From NCBI GenBank assembly GCA_963765935.1, contig CAVXXX010000003.1, forward strand, positions 1-64,000: a stretch of 64,000 nt of DNA, in the 5' to 3' direction. The translations under genes were made by a program, and so were the position numbers. Position 1 is the stretch's first letter. Each line of letters opens with the position of its first letter. Of the stretch, positions 15,496 to 24,895 are shown one piece after another. The DNA is from JAMXLG01 sp963765935 (GTDB lineage Bacteria; Vulcanimicrobiota; Vulcanimicrobiia; Vulcanimicrobiales; Vulcanimicrobiaceae). Below the pieces are notes generated by a model. That model saw only the letters and a list, made by a program, of their open reading frames with translations, ran no database searches and had not been told where the DNA came from.

Positions 15496-18400
15496 CTTCG
15501 CTTCACGGTGATCTCCGGGACCCCGGCGGATTTGAGGAGCGCGTTGATGTCGTTCAACTTCGCGCCCAGAAGCTGGTCGTCAGTCGCGAACTGCGCTTTT
15601 GCTTTATCGTCGAGCTCTTTGGCGAGGCCGCGCTGTCCCTCGGTCGGTGCGTAATCACTGCCGGTTAATCCGCCCTCCGCATTCGCCAGGCGTTCGTAGA
15701 GACGCGACGGAGTCCGTAACGTGTCTTCGTAGTTTTGCGCGCTGCGAATAGAGAGCGAATCGAGGGTCGAATCGACGGTGCTCTCCAGCGAAGCAACCGC
15801 GCGCGCGGCATCCGGGTGGGATGTGACTCGCGGCGCCGTTTTCTGCAGCGATGCATCGAGCGAGCGCAATGCGACGATGTCCTTTCCAAGATGCTGGAAA
15901 TCGTCGCGCAACTGCATCGCGAGCTCAACACTCGCCTGCATATCGGCCTGCGTTCCCGGCGTTTTTGGATCGGGCAACACCTTGATCGTGCGTTCGGACG
16001 TCGTGCCGTTATAGGACAAGCGAACGGTGTACGTGCCCGGAACGACCTGCGGACCGGCAAGGCCGTTGCTCATCGCGTGATAATCCGGAATTAGCTTGAC
16101 TGTATCGTACGTCAAGTCCCACCACGCTCGGTTGATACCTTGCACCGGATGATCGACGTCGATCGAGCGCACGAGTTTCGTTCCGTCGTAAACCTCGAGC
16201 TTGACCGTTGTTTTCTTCGCAGGCGCTTTCTGCAGATAGAAGTTGATGACGGACGACGCTTGGGGATTGTCGCCGCCGCCTTCACCCGTTGCCCAGGTGC
16301 TCCACGAGGCATTGAACCGGTACGCATCACGAACCGGGAAGAGGTACGCTTGTGAATTGGCAACGTTCGCGTCCCATTGCTGCAGCGGTGCGATGTCGTC
16401 GAGCACCCACACGCCGCGTCCGTGGAGCGCAACGACGAGATCATCAAAGCGCTTCTGAACGACGAAATCATAGACCGGCGCATGCGGAAGATTGTTGAAG
16501 AACGGCTGCCAATGGGAACCGTCATCGAATGAAAGCCAGAGCCCCGTCTCGGTGCCGGCGTACAACATGCCTTTGCGCACGGGATCCTGACGCAGCATAC
16601 GCGCATAACTGTCGCGCGGCAAGTTTCCGCTGATGGATTGCCAGTGCGCACCGAAATCGCGCGTCACATAGAGGTACGGCGTTCGATCGCCGAGTTTGTG
16701 ATTCTCCGCGACGATATACGCCGTGCCGTCATCGTACGGAGACGGATCGACATTGTTGATACGGGCCCAATGCGGCAAATTCGGAATGGTCGCCGTGACG
16801 TTGTTCCAATGTGCGCCGCCGTCACGCGAGAACCACACGAGGCCGTCGTCGGTCCCGACCCACAATTCGCCCTTCGTAATCGGCGACTCCGCAATCGATG
16901 CAATCGTGTCGTAGACTTCCGTGCCCGCATTATCACGCGTGATCGGTTGACCCGAAGGCTTCTGCTTGCTCTTATCGTTGCGCGTCAGGTCGGAGCTAAC
17001 CGCGCTCCACGTCGCGCCTCCGTCTTCGGTCTTCATGAGCTCCTGCGCACCGAAGTAGAGTGCATTCGGCTCGAGCGGTGAAACCGCGACCGGTGCTACC
17101 CACGCGCCGCGATACTTATACGATTCCGCGCCTGTACCGGAGTACGTGTCGGGCCACGGGCTGATCAAACGTCCCTGCATCGCTTGACGATCGAAACGCA
17201 GCACCGCCTCTTGATATCCGGTCCCGTAAATCACGTTATCATTGGCCGGCGAGAACACGATCCAGCCGCTCTCGCCGCTTTGCGACGAGAACCACTGGTC
17301 GGGCGTAATGGAACCGGTGAAACTCAACTCGGGCCCGCAGACGGCGCCCGGATCTTGGAACTCGCCGCAGACGGTGTACGGCACGCGATCGTCGACGGAG
17401 ATATGATACGGTTGCGACACGATCAACTGCGGATCTCGCCAAGTCTTTCCGCCGTCGAGAGAAAGACGAACGCCCGCATCGGCTCCAATGAGCGCGCGCT
17501 TGCCGTTCACCGGATCGATCCACATTTGATGGTGATCGTATGCGCCCGTCGGCACTGATTTCACGGTTTTGCCGCCATCGAATGATTCGGATGGAATTTC
17601 GACGATCGTCATGAAGAAAATGTGCTTCGCGTTTTTCGGATCGACGGTGAACTGCGAGAAGTAGTACGGACGCTGAATGATCTCGTGCTTGGTACTGGTC
17701 AGCGTCCAGTGCGTTCCGCCGTCTTTGCTCGTCCAGAAACTTCCCTCTTTTGATTCCATGAGCGCGTAGAGCACGTTCGGCTCGCTCGGCGCGAAGCGCA
17801 ATCCGATGCGGCCCGTCAATCCGCTCGGGAATCCGTTGCCCTGCACGCGGGTCCAGTGCGCGCCGGCATCATTCGAACGATACACGCCGTCATTCGGGCC
17901 GCCGCTCGTGAGCATCCACGGGCGCCGTTGCACCGTCCACATTCCCGCGAAGACGACGTTGGGATGCGCAGGCGAGACGGCGATCGTTGAAGCGCCGGTC
18001 GTATCATCGAGATAGAGCGACTTCTGCCAATGCTTTCCGCCGTCGACGGTTTTGTAGACTCCCCGCTCTGCTGATGGTTTGAACGGATCTCCGACTGCGG
18101 CTACATAGACGATATCTGCATTGTGCGGGTCGATGGTAATTTGCGCGATGGCAGCGGATGCGTCAAGTCCCAGGTGCGTCCACGTCGTACCGCCGTCATT
18201 CGAGCGCCACACGCCGTCGCCGAACGCGACGTCGTTGCGCATGTTCGGTTCGCCGGTCCCGATGTAGATAATCTTCGGATGCGACGGTGCAATCGCAATT
18301 GCGCCGATCGACGTTACGTCTTTTTTATCGAAGACCGGCTCCCACTTCGTTCCACCGTCAGTCGTGCGCCATAACCCGCCAAGGCCGCCGGCAAAGTACG

Positions 18401-18569
18401 TGTACGAATCGCCCGGCACACCGGCCACCGCGTCGATTCGTCCCGTGGTCGGGCCGATATTGCGAAACTCAAGCTTCGCAAACGTGTTGCCGGCGTCGGC
18501 AGTCGCGAGTGCGGGCCATACGGCAAGAACGGCAGCAATAAGCGCCGCCATACGAAAACGAAGCATCAA
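15492..18569 (-). CDS. Large exported VPS10/sortilin-type BNR-repeat protein
   Basis: 1025-residue protein with a signal peptide (1-26) and many Asp-box/BNR repeats (TTDGGTKWEPV, SNDGGTTWTHL, TVDGGKHWQK, SLDGGKTW, TEDGGATWS, SRDGGAHW) forming one or two beta-propellers up to about residue 720. A C-terminal beta domain (about 760-880) and a helical tail follow. This is the glycosyl-hydrolase/sortilin-like family common in Acidobacteria and relatives. Asp boxes do not by themselves prove sialidase or glycosidase activity, and no catalytic residues can be assigned. Start by MMLRFRMAALIAAV, with a GGAG box upstream. Confidence 0.87.
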   Translation of the reverse strand: MMLRFRMAALIAAVLAVWPALATADAGNTFAKLEFRNIGPTTGRIDAVAGVPGDSYTYFAGGLGGLWRTTDGGTKWEPVFDKKDVTSIGAIAIAPSHPKIIYIGTGEPNMRNDVAFGDGVWRSNDGGTTWTHLGLDASAAIAQITIDPHNADIVYVAAVGDPFKPSAERGVYKTVDGGKHWQKSLYLDDTTGASTIAVSPAHPNVVFAGMWTVQRRPWMLTSGGPNDGVYRSNDAGAHWTRVQGNGFPSGLTGRIGLRFAPSEPNVLYALMESKEGSFWTSKDGGTHWTLTSTKHEIIQRPYYFSQFTVDPKNAKHIFFMTIVEIPSESFDGGKTVKSVPTGAYDHHQMWIDPVNGKRALIGADAGVRLSLDGGKTWRDPQLIVSQPYHISVDDRVPYTVCGEFQDPGAVCGPELSFTGSITPDQWFSSQSGESGWIVFSPANDNVIYGTGYQEAVLRFDRQAMQGRLISPWPDTYSGTGAESYKYRGAWVAPVAVSPLEPNALYFGAQELMKTEDGGATWSAVSSDLTRNDKSKQKPSGQPITRDNAGTEVYDTIASIAESPITKGELWVGTDDGLVWFSRDGGAHWNNVTATIPNLPHWARINNVDPSPYDDGTAYIVAENHKLGDRTPYLYVTRDFGAHWQSISGNLPRDSYARMLRQDPVRKGMLYAGTETGLWLSFDDGSHWQPFFNNLPHAPVYDFVVQKRFDDLVVALHGRGVWVLDDIAPLQQWDANVANSQAYLFPVRDAYRFNASWSTWATGEGGGDNPQASSVINFYLQKAPAKKTTVKLEVYDGTKLVRSIDVDHPVQGINRAWWDLTYDTVKLIPDYHAMSNGLAGPQVVPGTYTVRLSYNGTTSERTIKVLPDPKTPGTQADMQASVELAMQLRDDFQHLGKDIVALRSLDASLQKTAPRVTSHPDAARAVASLESTVDSTLDSLSIRSAQNYEDTLRTPSRLYERLANAEGGLTGSDYAPTEGQRGLAKELDDKAKAQFATDDQLLGAKLNDINALLKSAGVPEITVKRS

Positions 18570-18652
18570 GCCTCCTTGTGCGCTCTAGTGCTTCGTCTCG
18601 TTTTCTGCCGGAGTTAAGCCTCCTGTTGCGATGCGCCCCGCGACCGAGATCG

Positions 18653-20080
18653 CTAAAAAAGGTTCCACAGGTACTGATTGTACACTTCGTGATGGTACTG
18701 CACCTCGGGTGCCTTCACGAACGTTCCAAGCAGACGACCGCAGCGGTCTGCACTTGCCTGTTTCAATTCCGCGTAGCGTTCCTTGACATCGGCGCCGAGG
18801 AGTTCCGACGTCCACTCTGCCGTGCGGAAGTTTTCGAGCGCGTCGTAAATATTGTCGGGCAGGTAGCGCTCGGCCTGACGCAAGCCGCTTTGCGAGCTGA
18901 TCTCTCCCTCGAGACCCGTTTTAAAGACGGAGAGCATTACCATGTACGGATTAGCGTCGGGTCCCACCGAACGCACTTCGACGCGCGCGCTGCGTTCGTT
19001 GCCGATCGGGATGCGAACCATCGAACCGCGATCGACTGCCGATGCTTTGATCTGATTCGGCGCTTCGAAGTGCGGGTCCAAACGGCGATAGGCGTTGACG
19101 CTGGCATTGAGCATCAAACAGATATCATTCCCGTGCGTGAGGATACGATCGACGAACTGCCACGCGAATTGGCTCATCTTCTCTTCGCCGCTGGGATCCC
19201 AGAAAAGGTTCTTTCCGTCTTTACTGATCGAGACGTTTGTGTGCATGCCGCTGCCGTTGACGCCGACGACGGGTTTCGGTAAGAAACTTGCCGTCATACC
19301 CATGCGCGTTGCAACTTGGCGGCAAATTAGCTTGTAGAGCTGAATTTGATCGGCAGCGGCAACGACTTCGCCGTAGCCGTAATTGATCTCGAACTGCGAT
19401 GGCGCAACTTCAGGATGGTCCTTCTCATTTTCGAACCCCATCGCGCGCTGCACTTCGGCAACCGTGTCGATGAACGTACGCAACGGATCGCCGGGGAGCG
19501 AATGATAGTAACCGCCGGTGTTCACGTATTCGAAGCGTCCGGTGTCCGGAAAGCGCTGTTCCGCATCGATGCCTTCGAAGAGAAAACCCTCGATCTCATT
19601 TGCGGCGTTGAGCGTATATCCGTCACGATCGAAACAGTGTTGCGAAAGCGCCTTCAACGTGCCGCGGACGTCGCCCGAAAACGGCGAGCCGTCGCGATTG
19701 AGTACGTCGGCGAACACGAGCACCTTGCCGGCACCGAAGCAGTCCGCAGGGGCCCAATAGAACGAGGCCCAGTCGAGCAGGAGCCGGAGATCGCTTTCAC
19801 GCTGGGCCGTGAATCCGCGAATCGACGAGCCGTCGAACGTAAGGTTATCGTACGACTTCAACAAGAATTTCTTGTCGTAGTCGAGCATGTGCATACGCCC
19901 CTCGAGGTCGCTGAAGAGAACCGTCACCGCCTTGATGCCCGGCTCCTTCGAGAGGTATTTCAAGCGTTCGTCAGCGATCTTTTGCGGTGGAACCCGATCC
20001 TTGCGCTGCTGCTTTGCAGCGAGGTTCATCTCTTCGAGTTCGGTGTACGGCAGCTCGAGAAACTCGCGCAATTCCGGCAT
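18653..20080 (-). CDS. glnA: Glutamine synthetase, type I family
   Basis: 475-residue enzyme joining ammonia to glutamate with ATP. Beta-grasp segment FDGSSIRGF is at 82-90, the catalytic-domain ATP/glutamate motif VGVNGSGMHTNVS at about 257-269, NERSARVEVRS at about 344-354, and NPYMVMLSVFKTG at about 360-372. The C-terminal part lacks the adenylylation-site Tyr motif (NLYDLP) of enterobacterial GlnA, and the tail (EVYNQYLWNLF) is unlike the common forms. Regulation by adenylylation is therefore not supported. No nitrogen-regulatory gene is adjacent. Confidence 0.92.
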   Translation of the reverse strand: MPELREFLELPYTELEEMNLAAKQQRKDRVPPQKIADERLKYLSKEPGIKAVTVLFSDLEGRMHMLDYDKKFLLKSYDNLTFDGSSIRGFTAQRESDLRLLLDWASFYWAPADCFGAGKVLVFADVLNRDGSPFSGDVRGTLKALSQHCFDRDGYTLNAANEIEGFLFEGIDAEQRFPDTGRFEYVNTGGYYHSLPGDPLRTFIDTVAEVQRAMGFENEKDHPEVAPSQFEINYGYGEVVAAADQIQLYKLICRQVATRMGMTASFLPKPVVGVNGSGMHTNVSISKDGKNLFWDPSGEEKMSQFAWQFVDRILTHGNDICLMLNASVNAYRRLDPHFEAPNQIKASAVDRGSMVRIPIGNERSARVEVRSVGPDANPYMVMLSVFKTGLEGEISSQSGLRQAERYLPDNIYDALENFRTAEWTSELLGADVKERYAELKQASADRCGRLLGTFVKAPEVQYHHEVYNQYLWNLF

Positions 20081-20186
20081 AATCGTCGTCGTTCTCCTGC
20101 ATCACAAAGCGTGGTTTATTACGTTCGACGCTTACACAAGAACTCGGCTGGGCCTTTGGCCTTCCGGTTAAAGCCGCAGGGAGACG

Positions 20187-21738
20187 CTATCTCAATTCCG
20201 CTGCCAGCCGGGTTGCGTTGCGCGCGACGATGCCGTAGATCGAAAGCTGCGGGTTTGCGCCGATGCTTGTCGGAAAGACCGAACCGTCGTATACCGATAA
20301 GTTATCCACATGGTGGTGCTCCCCGTAGCCGTTGACGACGGAGAACTTCGGATCGGCGCCCATTCCGCAGCCGCCCATGACGTGAGCGCTCGCCACGCGG
20401 GTCCGCAGAATTTCCATCGGAAAGCCGGCGATCGCGGAGCGAGCCGCGTCGAGTGACGCATACGGCGTCGCGTTCTCGTGAAGCGGCAGCACCGACTTCG
20501 CGCCGGCTGCGAATTGAATCTGCGCCATTGTCTGCAGCGCGCGACGTGCGCCTTCCCACACGTAGTCGCTGACACGGTAGTCGAGCACCGGCGTGCCATC
20601 GCTTTTCAATTCGACCGTGCCGCCGGTGCTCTGCTCGTGAAAGCCGTCGCGCAGCAGCGCGATAATTGCGCTCGTGAACCGAAGCTTCTCCATGGCGCGC
20701 GCCGCTTGCAATCCGTACCCGGTCATGGTTGTGGACGTCAACACGGGATGCAGCGGCGGCACTTCGAGCTTGTAGCCGATCGGGCCGTCGATCGGATCGA
20801 CATAGAGAAAATGATCCGCATAGACCGACTGCGGAGCGCCGGAAAACGGATCTATGACATCCGGCATGATCGCCGCTGAAATAACCGTCGGATGCAGGAA
20901 CGTGCGTACGCCGACGCGCCGGTGCGGATCGGGAAGTCCGCTGCGCATCAGCAACGCGGGCGAACCAATCGCACCGGCCGCAAGGACGAAATGACGGGCA
21001 CGAACGGTGATGCGATGCGACGTTGGATCGATGCCGTTTGCATCCATCGCGACGCATTCGAGCGACGTAAGATGTCCAGTTGGATCCGCGATGAAACGCT
21101 GCGCCCGCGTGCGGCTCAGCAAGATCGCGCCGCGTTCGAGTGCGCTCGGAATCGTCGTAACGAGCATCGACTGCTTCGCATTTTTCGGACATCCCATGCC
21201 GCAATAGCCGAGATTCCAGCAGCCTTTGACGTTACGTGGAATCACGGCCGTTGGAATGCCGAGCGCGGCAGCGCCGCGGCGCAGCACATCGTTGTTCGCA
21301 TTCGGCGGCTCGGACCACGGCTTGATCGTGAGCCGGTTCTCCATGCGTTCGAACCACGGCGCAAGACCGTCGACGGTAAAGTCGCGTCAATCCGAAGCGA
21401 TCGCGCCAATAGGCAAGCGTTGCCGGCGGCGTGCGAAAACTGCTCGTCCAATTGACGGTCGTCGAACCGCCGACGGCGCGGCCTTGCAGAATGTTGATGC
21501 CTTTATCTTTGGTTTTCCGCGCGGCCGACTCTTGATACAGATTCGGATACGCTTGACTCTCGAGCATCCGGAAGTCGGCCGACGTCCAATACGGGCCTTC
21601 TTCAATCATCAACACGCGCAGACCGGCGTGGCTCAAGATCTCCGCGGACGTACCGCCGCCTGCACCGGTTCCGACGATCGCGACATCGACCTCGAATGTT
21701 TTGTCGCCATTCAAACGCGACGCATCGTAGATGTTCAC
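20187..21738 (-). pseudogene. GMC-type FAD oxidoreductase, frameshifted
   Basis: Two overlapping frames together encode a GMC/choline-dehydrogenase-like flavoprotein. The N-terminal part has the FAD dinucleotide motif VDVAIVGTGAGGG and GRAVGGSTTVNW. The C-terminal part (from MENRLTIKPW) has the CPKNAKQSM segment, the GAIGSPALLMRSG motif, and a C-terminal GGCGMGADP..VD..SVYDGSVFPTSIGANP active-site region with HVMGG. The frames join by a one-base shift near 21381-21387; removing one base gives a continuous GLTDFTVDGLAPWFER. GTG 21738 overlaps the upstream stop by 4 bases. Either a real mutation or an assembly error. Such GMC proteins pair with a Tat-exported small subunit, as here. Confidence 0.8.
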
Positions 21739-22247
21739 GACAGTTTCGGCGGTCCCGGATAGCCTGTGGCGGCCCATGATCGCGGTTGTCCGTACCATGC
21801 ACCATACGAGAGTTGATGCAATGCATCGTACGCGCTGCGAAGCTTCGCAATGCCGCTGTAGCGCCAGCCGCTCAAAAAACGCGCGATTTCATCTCGGCTC
21901 GCAAGATTCCACGGCCGCATCACGCCGGTTGCCAGCATACGCAGTGCCGGTACGCGCAAGATCATGAACAACTGCGCGACTTCGGCTTGCACGGACGGCG
22001 TCAACCCCGCGACGGCGGTGTCGAACCCTTCGATGAACGCGCGCAATGCATCGCCGCTCTCGGGAAGTGAACCGGCGAGAATTACGGGCGCGATCGCTGC
22101 AACAATGCCGCGATCCGCTTCATTCAAAAAACGAAAACGGTGCGGATCTGCGGGCGCGCCGTCGCTTTGCGATTCATAGACCGCACCGGCAGCAACGAGT
22201 AGCGCCGCAGCCGCAATGCCCGAGCCGATCCACTGCCGGCGGTTCAT
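21735..22247 (-). CDS. Tat-signal small subunit of a GMC-type dehydrogenase (gluconate 2-dehydrogenase subunit 3-like)
   Basis: 170 residues beginning NRRQWIGSG followed by a hydrophobic stretch, a twin-arginine-type export signal. The mature part (FLNEADRGIVAAIAPVILAG, then SLPES) resembles the helical subunit 3 of gluconate 2-dehydrogenase and similar membrane-bound GMC dehydrogenases. It overlaps the cupin gene upstream (ATGA) and the GMC gene downstream (GTGA) by 4 bases each. It probably helps export or docks the flavoprotein, which has no signal of its own. Confidence 0.72.
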   Translation of the reverse strand: MNRRQWIGSGIAAAALLVAAGAVYESQSDGAPADPHRFRFLNEADRGIVAAIAPVILAGSLPESGDALRAFIEGFDTAVAGLTPSVQAEVAQLFMILRVPALRMLATGVMRPWNLASRDEIARFLSGWRYSGIAKLRSAYDALHQLSYGAWYGQPRSWAATGYPGPPKLS

Positions 22248-22723
22248 TCCTCTCCGTCAAAGTAGTCCAAAGGTTCGCTGCGCACCAAACGGCGCTCCGG
22301 TACCTTCACCGACCACTTCTTGCTGTCGGGATAGTACGAGTTATCGTTGAACGGATTGTCCGCGATCACGTAGATGAGGAGATCTTCCTCGCTGTCGTTG
22401 ATGAATTGATGGGCTTCGCCGGGCTTAAAGAGCATCGCGTCGCCGGCGATGATGCGCGTCGTGCCATCGTCGTCTCGTGCGAGGCCCGTGCCGAAAACGA
22501 CGATATACAATTCCCACTGCGTGCCGTGCGCATGATACGGATACGGCTTCTTCCCCGGAGGAATACGAAGAAGTTCCACATCAAACGGGTGACGCTTCAT
22601 GAAGTCGGTCGAGTTGGGATCGCGACCGAGCGCCTCGGAAATCTGCCTGCCGTAGCCCTCGAACGTTCCTTTTGGTGAACGCCAGCTCAGCTCTTCGACA
22701 TCGTTGACGTTGACTTTCTTCAT
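22244..22723 (-). CDS. Cupin-domain protein
   Basis: 159-residue single cupin. Metal-binding motif 1 is His64, His66 and Glu71 (YHAHGTQWELY), and motif 2 His105 (PGEAHQFIND), so a functional mononuclear metal site is likely. Many such cupins are isomerases, dioxygenases or sugar-binding proteins; the substrate is not visible. First recognisable gene of the cupin/Tat/GMC operon, with 4-base overlap to the next. A small ORF lies 10 bases upstream. Confidence 0.83.
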   Translation of the reverse strand: MKKVNVNDVEELSWRSPKGTFEGYGRQISEALGRDPNSTDFMKRHPFDVELLRIPPGKKPYPYHAHGTQWELYIVVFGTGLARDDDGTTRIIAGDAMLFKPGEAHQFINDSEEDLLIYVIADNPFNDNSYYPDSKKWSVKVPERRLVRSEPLDYFDGEE

Positions 22724-22733
22724 CTACGCGCTG

Positions 22734-22937
22734 TTATGCGTAGACGTCGATGTTCCGCCCGATTCCGATGGAGCGCAAATACTGCCGGATCTCCGGCGAC
22801 TCTTTCGGCGTCTTGACGATTTGACGCAGCGACTCCGTGCGCGACGCGATGACCGAGAGCACCTGGCGGTACTGAGAAATCGCCCACGAGACGGAGACCG
22901 AGAGAGGCAGAACGCTCACCCCGATACCATCGGCCAT
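22734..22937 (-). CDS. Small protein, unknown
   Basis: 67 residues from ATG 22937 (MADGIGVSVLPLSVSVSWAI). A hydrophobic N-terminal half is followed by a helical basic segment (LRQIVKTPKESPEIRQYLRS). It ends 10 bases before the cupin start, so it may lead that operon. Its upstream edge faces the divergent BNR gene at 22992. Codon pattern looks coding, but I recognise no family. Confidence 0.45.
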   Translation of the reverse strand: MADGIGVSVLPLSVSVSWAISQYRQVLSVIASRTESLRQIVKTPKESPEIRQYLRSIGIGRNIDVYA

Positions 22938-22991
22938 TTCCGGGCGAGCCTTAATGAAGGACCGAGACAAGCTGGCGGGCTAGTCGACCGC

Positions 22992-24107
22992 ATGAGCAGC
23001 GTACGGGTCCTCGTGGGGACGCGCAAAGGTGCGTTCATTCTAAAGTCCGACGGAAAACGCGAGACGTGGAACGTCGAAGGCCCTCACTTCCCCGGCTGGG
23101 AGATCTACCACGTTAAGGCATCGCCGGCCGATCCGAACCGCATCTACGCATCGCAAACGAGCACTTGGTTCGGTCAGGTCATGCAGCGTTCCGATGATGG
23201 TGGAAAAACGTGGCAGACCGTCGGCAACGAATTTAAATACGAGGGCACACCGGGAACGCACCAGTGGTACGATGGTACGCCGCATCCGTGGGAATTCGCG
23301 CGCGTTTGGCATCTCGAACCATCATTGAACGACCCGGACACCGTTTATGCGGGAATCGAAGACGCCGCGCTGTTCAAATCAACTGACGGCGGGACCACCT
23401 GGAGCGAACTCTCGGGATTGCGGACCCACAGCACCGGATCGTCGTGGCAGCCGGGCGCGGGCGGCATGTGCTTACACACCATCATTTTAGATCCATCGAA
23501 TCCGCAGCGCATCTACAGCGCAATTTCCGCGGCCGGGGCGTTTCGTTCTGATGACGGCGGCACGACGTGGAAGCCGATCAATCGCGGATTGCGTTCGCAA
23601 TACATTCCCGATCAGGATGCCGAGGTCGGACACTGCGTCCATCATGTCGCGATGCACCCGTCCCGTCCGCAAACGCTCTTCATGCAGAAGCATTGGGATG
23701 TGATGCGCAGCGACGATGCAGGTGACTCATGGCGCGAAATTAGTGGAAATCTTCCGACGGACTTCGGATTCCCGATCGACGTGCACGCGCACGAACCGGA
23801 GACGATCTACGTCGTGCCGATCACGAGCGACTCCCATCACTTTCCACCCGACGGAAAATTGCGCGTCTACCGCAGCCGCAGCGGCGGCGAGGAATGGGAA
23901 GCGCTGACGAACGGGTTGCCGCAACAGAATTGCTACGTCAACGTTTTACGTGACGCAATGGCCGTCGACAAGCTCGACGATTGCGGGGTGTACTTCGGAA
24001 CGACCGGCGGCGCGGTATACGTCTCACCTGACGGCGGCGATACGTGGAAGGCGATCGTTCACGATTTGCCCGCGGTACTCTCGGTCGAAGTACAAACGTT
24101 CCCGTGA
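22992..24107 (+). CDS. BNR/Asp-box beta-propeller (exo-alpha-sialidase-like) protein
   Basis: 371-residue propeller without a signal peptide. It starts MSSVRVLVGTRKGAFIL, the usual first blade of this family (WD40/YVTN/BNR-like exo-alpha-sialidase), with Asp boxes RSDDGGKTWQ, STDGGTTWS, RSDDGGTTWK, RSDDAGDSW and SPDGGDTWK. ATG 22992 is chosen over a long upstream frame by family start. Its stop overlaps the start of the MoaD/ThiS-like gene by 4 bases (GTGA), implying linked synthesis. Enzymatic activity is not demonstrated for this class. Confidence 0.85.
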   Translation: MSSVRVLVGTRKGAFILKSDGKRETWNVEGPHFPGWEIYHVKASPADPNRIYASQTSTWFGQVMQRSDDGGKTWQTVGNEFKYEGTPGTHQWYDGTPHPWEFARVWHLEPSLNDPDTVYAGIEDAALFKSTDGGTTWSELSGLRTHSTGSSWQPGAGGMCLHTIILDPSNPQRIYSAISAAGAFRSDDGGTTWKPINRGLRSQYIPDQDAEVGHCVHHVAMHPSRPQTLFMQKHWDVMRSDDAGDSWREISGNLPTDFGFPIDVHAHEPETIYVVPITSDSHHFPPDGKLRVYRSRSGGEEWEALTNGLPQQNCYVNVLRDAMAVDKLDDCGVYFGTTGGAVYVSPDGGDTWKAIVHDLPAVLSVEVQTFP

Positions 24108-24397
24108 TCCGCGTCGTGCTTCCACCGAACTTGCGCGCGCTCGCGCGTGTTGACGGCGAAATTGCCGTTGACTCGCAGCAGCCGACCGCCGGAAGCGTGA
24201 TCGACGCTATTGAAGACCAGTACCCGATGTTGCGTGGAACGATCCGCGATCACTACACGCAATGCCGTCGTTCGCACGTGCGATTCTTCGCATGCGAGCG
24301 CGACCTCTCGCACGAGTCACTCGACGCACTGCTTCCCGACGCCGTCGCATCGGGAAGTGAACCACTCTTGATCGTCGGAGCGATTGCCGGCGGTTAG
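24104..24397 (+). CDS. MoaD/ThiS-family ubiquitin-like protein
   Basis: 97-residue beta-grasp protein from GTG 24104. The N-terminal strand IRVVLPPNLRALA, middle GSVIDAIEDQYPMLRGTI and a C-terminal Gly-Gly (VGAIAGG) match sulfur-carrier proteins that are adenylated and thiocarboxylated at the last glycine. Real MoaD/ThiS act in molybdopterin or thiamine synthesis, but no such genes are nearby. Here it is translationally coupled to the BNR propeller protein, a pairing that suggests a separate function. Confidence 0.82.
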   Translation: MIRVVLPPNLRALARVDGEIAVDSQQPTAGSVIDAIEDQYPMLRGTIRDHYTQCRRSHVRFFACERDLSHESLDALLPDAVASGSEPLLIVGAIAGG

Positions 24398-24475
24398 CGT
24401 CCCGCGGCGCGCCAACCGGGGACTGCAGCGGCGGGGCGTCTAACTAGCCCGGGTCAAGGAGGTCGATCCACCGTT

Positions 24476-24895
24476 ATGATGTCCCGCTATCGCGGCGCGC
24501 TCCTGATCGGAGCGTTCGCATTGAACGTCGGTTTTGCTAGCTTGCCGGCAAGCGCCGCACTCGATCTGGTCGTCGCCCAGCAGAGCGTCGTTCCGAACAA
24601 ACCATTTGCCGATTGCAGTTCGCGCGCGAAGAACGCGCTCAACAGCGTAATGCAAAATGCAACCGAGGCCGGGACCGGTTCCGGTCACTGGGTCGGCGTG
24701 CAAAACATCGAAGGTTCGATCTCCGCATCGGCGGTGATTGAATGCCATCCGGACGCAGGCGGATATCACGCCGGCTTCACGTGTGCGGTGCAAGTTCCGC
24801 CGAATTCCGAATCGGCAAGCGCATTGTGCACGAAATTGACGACTGCGTTTAATGCGGCGTCCGCCGGTGTCGTGACGGGAGGCGGCACGTGGTAG
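24476..24895 (+). CDS. Secreted cysteine-containing protein, paralogue 1
   Basis: 139 residues with a signal peptide (about 1-28, ending PASAA). The mature domain has four cysteines (ADCSSRAKNALNSVMQN, VIECHP, GFTCAVQVPP, ALCTKL), probably forming disulfides. A strong AGGAGGT box lies 12 bases before ATG 24476. It is followed, with a 7-base overlap, by a longer homologue, so the two form a tandem duplication. No family recognised; periplasmic or extracellular location inferred. Confidence 0.7.
   Translation: MMSRYRGALLIGAFALNVGFASLPASAALDLVVAQQSVVPNKPFADCSSRAKNALNSVMQNATEAGTGSGHWVGVQNIEGSISASAVIECHPDAGGYHAGFTCAVQVPPNSESASALCTKLTTAFNAASAGVVTGGGTW

Noticed and set aside
21381..21387. GMC break as a selenocysteine or recoding site
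   Set aside because: The break is a one-base shift with no in-frame TGA at a redox position and no slippery heptamer with a pseudoknot that I can see.
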